Shown here: positions 62,260-64,000 of the stretch, in pieces
Layout of the letters: every line of letters starts with the position of its first letter
How positions within the stretch are numbered: position 1 is the stretch's first letter
The notes under the pieces: model-generated
The model's input: only the letters and a program-made list of their open reading frames with translations
Database searches by the model: none
Told to the model about the DNA's origin: nothing
Assembly (NCBI RefSeq): GCF_042655305.1
Contig: NZ_JBHSLR010000009.1
Length of the DNA stretch: 64,000 bases
DNA from: Arcanobacterium_A bovis
Lineage (GTDB): Bacteria > Actinomycetota > Actinomycetes > Actinomycetales > Actinomycetaceae
Direction: 5' to 3' (one strand)
Made by a program: the position numbers and the translations under genes

Positions 62260-63168
62260 CTAGACTCGCGTGTACCTTCTGAGTGCAAAGAATGAGGCAA
62301 AGGAAGCAATCAAGATTGCCGCACAAAGCAAAAGCGGCGCCAGTATCAACACATCTTTGGTGCTAACGATTTGCACCCATGTTGAACCGAACCAATCCTT
62401 AATCAGGAATTCAACCACAACCCACAAACTCAAAATTGCCAACACCGCTCCGAACAGCGAAGCAATAATTCCCTCAAGAATGAACGGGAACTGAATCATC
62501 TTGTTTGAGGCACCCACATAGCGCAAAATTTCGGTTTCGTTTCGCCTGAACATTGCCGAGAGCCGAATAGTTGATGGAATCAGCAACACAGCGGTAAGTA
62601 CCATCACCACAGCAAGACCACCAGAAACTAAGGTGAAATTGTTAAGCGTTCTGAATAAGGGCTCGAGCTGTTTTCGCTGATCGACGACGGATTCCACGCC
62701 GGCACGCCCTTCAAGTGCGTCTGCAACAACCTTGTATTCTTGTGGATTGACAAGTTTGACTCGATACGAAGGTTGCATCTGATCGGCAGTCATAGCATCG
62801 GCCCAGGCAGAGTCCGCCATTTGTTTTTTGAAAGCCTTGAGAGCATCTTCCTTCGACTCGAAGTAAACCTCATCAACGTAAGGCTTCATATCCTTCGATT
62901 TGAGGAATGCAGCGATATCGTCAATCTGCTGCTGCGATGCTTCACCAGCAGCGCATTGCGCGCGCTGGGAATTTTGCGGACACATAAACGCCGAGACTTC
63001 CACCTTGTCGTACCAGTCGTTTTTAAGGTTTCCGATCTGGATCTGTAACAACACGGCAGCGCCGATGAAAAGCAGCGACACGAAAGTCACGAGGGTTACG
63101 GAGAATGCCATTGCGAGATTGCCGCGTAGACCTTTGAAAGTCTGAGAAAGTATAAAACGTAACTTCAT
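62260..63168 (-). CDS. ftsX: Cell division protein FtsX
   Basis: Membrane subunit of the FtsEX complex, which activates peptidoglycan hydrolases at the septum. Length 302 aa. TM1 is AMAFSVTLVTFVSLLFIGAAVLLQI, followed by a periplasmic loop of ~110 residues with the DEVYFESKEDALKAFKKQMAD segment. Three further TM segments follow, including FTLVSGGLAVVMVLTAVLLIPSTIRLSAMFRRNETEILRYVGAS, and the last helix is near the C-terminus (ILAPLLLCAAILIASFASFFALRR). It overlaps ftsE by 1 nt. Confidence 0.96.
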   Translation of the reverse strand: MKLRFILSQTFKGLRGNLAMAFSVTLVTFVSLLFIGAAVLLQIQIGNLKNDWYDKVEVSAFMCPQNSQRAQCAAGEASQQQIDDIAAFLKSKDMKPYVDEVYFESKEDALKAFKKQMADSAWADAMTADQMQPSYRVKLVNPQEYKVVADALEGRAGVESVVDQRKQLEPLFRTLNNFTLVSGGLAVVMVLTAVLLIPSTIRLSAMFRRNETEILRYVGASNKMIQFPFILEGIIASLFGAVLAILSLWVVVEFLIKDWFGSTWVQIVSTKDVLILAPLLLCAAILIASFASFFALRRYTRV

Positions 63169-63857
63169 TACAGCGTTCCTCCGTATGCTCCACGCTCTTG
63201 ATCTCGCACAATGCGACCATCCGATAATTCGACCACACGTTTACGTAGCTGATCCACGATGGCACGATCATGCGTTGCCATCACCACTGTGGTGCCCTGA
63301 CGATTAATCCGATCCAAGAGGCGCATGATACCGAGCGCGGTTTCGTGATCGAGGTTTCCAGTCGGTTCGTCTGCCAGCAAAAGCTCCGGGCGATTGACCA
63401 TCGCCCGCGCGATAGCCACGCGCTGTTTTTCACCGCCCGAAAGTTCATACATGCGGCGGTTCTCTTTGCCGTCCAGTCCGACCAATTCAAGCACCTTGGG
63501 CACTTCTTTGCGGATCGCGTGGCGTGGCTTTCCAAGCACTTGCATTGCTAATGCCACGTTATCGAAGACGTTCTTCTCCGAAAGCAGGCGGAAATCTTGG
63601 AAAACGTAACCGATTTGCCGGCGCAAAAACGGCACTCGACGTGCAGAAACACCAGCGAGATCTTTGCCAAGCACAAAAACTTTGCCCGAGGTCGGAGCCG
63701 TCTCTGCAGAAATCAACGACAGCATTGTTGATTTTCCCGATCCAGATGCTCCCACGAGGAACACAAAGTCTCCGCGTTCGATGGTGAGAGACACTTGATC
63801 GAGCGCAGGGGCAGCCCCCTTCGCATAAAGTTTTGTAACGTTTTCAAAATTGATCAT
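63168..63857 (-). CDS. ftsE: Cell division ATP-binding protein FtsE
   Basis: ABC ATPase partner of FtsX. Length 229 aa. Walker A is VGASGSGKSTM, the signature motif YELSGGEKQRVAIARAMVN, Walker B LLLADEPTGNLD and the switch histidine region VVMATHDRAIVD. The start MINFENVTKLYAKGAAPALDQVSLTIERG is typical. It overlaps ftsX by 1 nt. The ATP cycle is thought to drive FtsX and the M23 hydrolase at division. Confidence 0.97.
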   Translation of the reverse strand: MINFENVTKLYAKGAAPALDQVSLTIERGDFVFLVGASGSGKSTMLSLISAETAPTSGKVFVLGKDLAGVSARRVPFLRRQIGYVFQDFRLLSEKNVFDNVALAMQVLGKPRHAIRKEVPKVLELVGLDGKENRRMYELSGGEKQRVAIARAMVNRPELLLADEPTGNLDHETALGIMRLLDRINRQGTTVVMATHDRAIVDQLRKRVVELSDGRIVRDQERGAYGGTL

Positions 63858-63984
63858 CAGTTTTCACGCCCTAGCAATGGGTATTTGTCAATAGTTACCC
63901 TATTGTTATTTATTTTGGACGGAAAAAGGCGCGCCGATACGTATAGCAAAAAACGCATATACCGCATCACATCACAATTTTGAC

Positions 63985-64000
63985 TTAGGCTTCTTCTGCG
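63985..64000 (-). CDS. Last codons of an upstream gene, probably prfB
   Basis: The minus strand at the edge reads GCA GAA GAA GCC TAA, giving Ala-Glu-Glu-Ala and a stop. prfB (release factor 2) is usually directly upstream of ftsE in actinobacteria, so this is probably its end. Too little sequence is present to prove it. Confidence 0.3.

Overview
This window reads as a chromosomal segment of a Gram-positive, moderate-GC actinobacterium of the family Actinomycetaceae, most likely Arcanobacterium or a close relative of Trueperella. The grounds are a cholesterol-dependent cytolysin of the pyolysin/arcanolysin type (undecapeptide EGTGLAWDPWW), a cell-wall sialidase with an LARTG sorting signal, a PimB'-type mannosyltransferase, actinobacterial DUF3039 and DUF2017 proteins, coproporphyrin-dependent heme synthesis (hemQ), and a tmRNA whose tag ends in DFALAA. 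The species cannot be fixed from sequence reading alone.

Layout. 1-8.4 kb: cell-wall and leucine genes on the minus strand (ddl, murA, leuD, leuC), then on the plus strand an IclR regulator divergent from leuC, a mannosyltransferase and an M3 oligopeptidase. 8.4-10.7 kb: an accessory patch with a strong terminator, an operator-like inverted repeat, a four-unit 23-bp tandem repeat, a DUF4143 ATPase and a doubtful zinc-ribbon ORF, ending at a tRNA cluster (Glu, Glu, Gln). 11-20.4 kb: housekeeping genes (gltX, FAH-family enzyme, glycosylase-like gene, tRNA-Leu, bcp, NUDIX gene), followed by the run clpS-DUF2017-murI-MBL-rph-rdgB on the minus strand. 20.5-27.6 kb: pncB, a DEAD/DEAH helicase with a DUF3039 partner, two coupled unknown genes, HU and an AspT-type antiporter.

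27.6-37.9 kb is a heme divergon, hemQ-hemH-hemA leftwards and hemE-hemY-hemC-hemD-hemB-hemL rightwards. Together these nine genes cover glutamyl-tRNA to heme by the coproporphyrin route. 38-51.6 kb is a host-interaction and nutrient section: sialidase, a frameshifted carbohydrate-binding remnant, BrnQ transporter, a NirK/AniA-like copper protein with its membrane partner, POT peptide transporter, HAD phosphatase, the cytolysin and a TipA-like MerR regulator. 51.8-58.8 kb holds DedA, an unknown TIM-barrel-like protein, an M20 amidohydrolase, a BCCT transporter fused to a degenerate dephospho-CoA-kinase-like domain, and a polysaccharide deacetylase. 59-64 kb is the conserved block ssrA-smpB-M23 hydrolase-ftsX-ftsE, with probably the last codons of prfB at the edge.

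The least ordinary items are the BCCT-CoaE fusion with a lost P-loop lysine, two distant intergenic repeat arrays sharing a degenerate motif, the single-base frameshift in the carbohydrate-binding remnant, and the coupled unknown gene pair at 24.3-25.2 kb. No CRISPR array, prophage or intact insertion sequence was seen.
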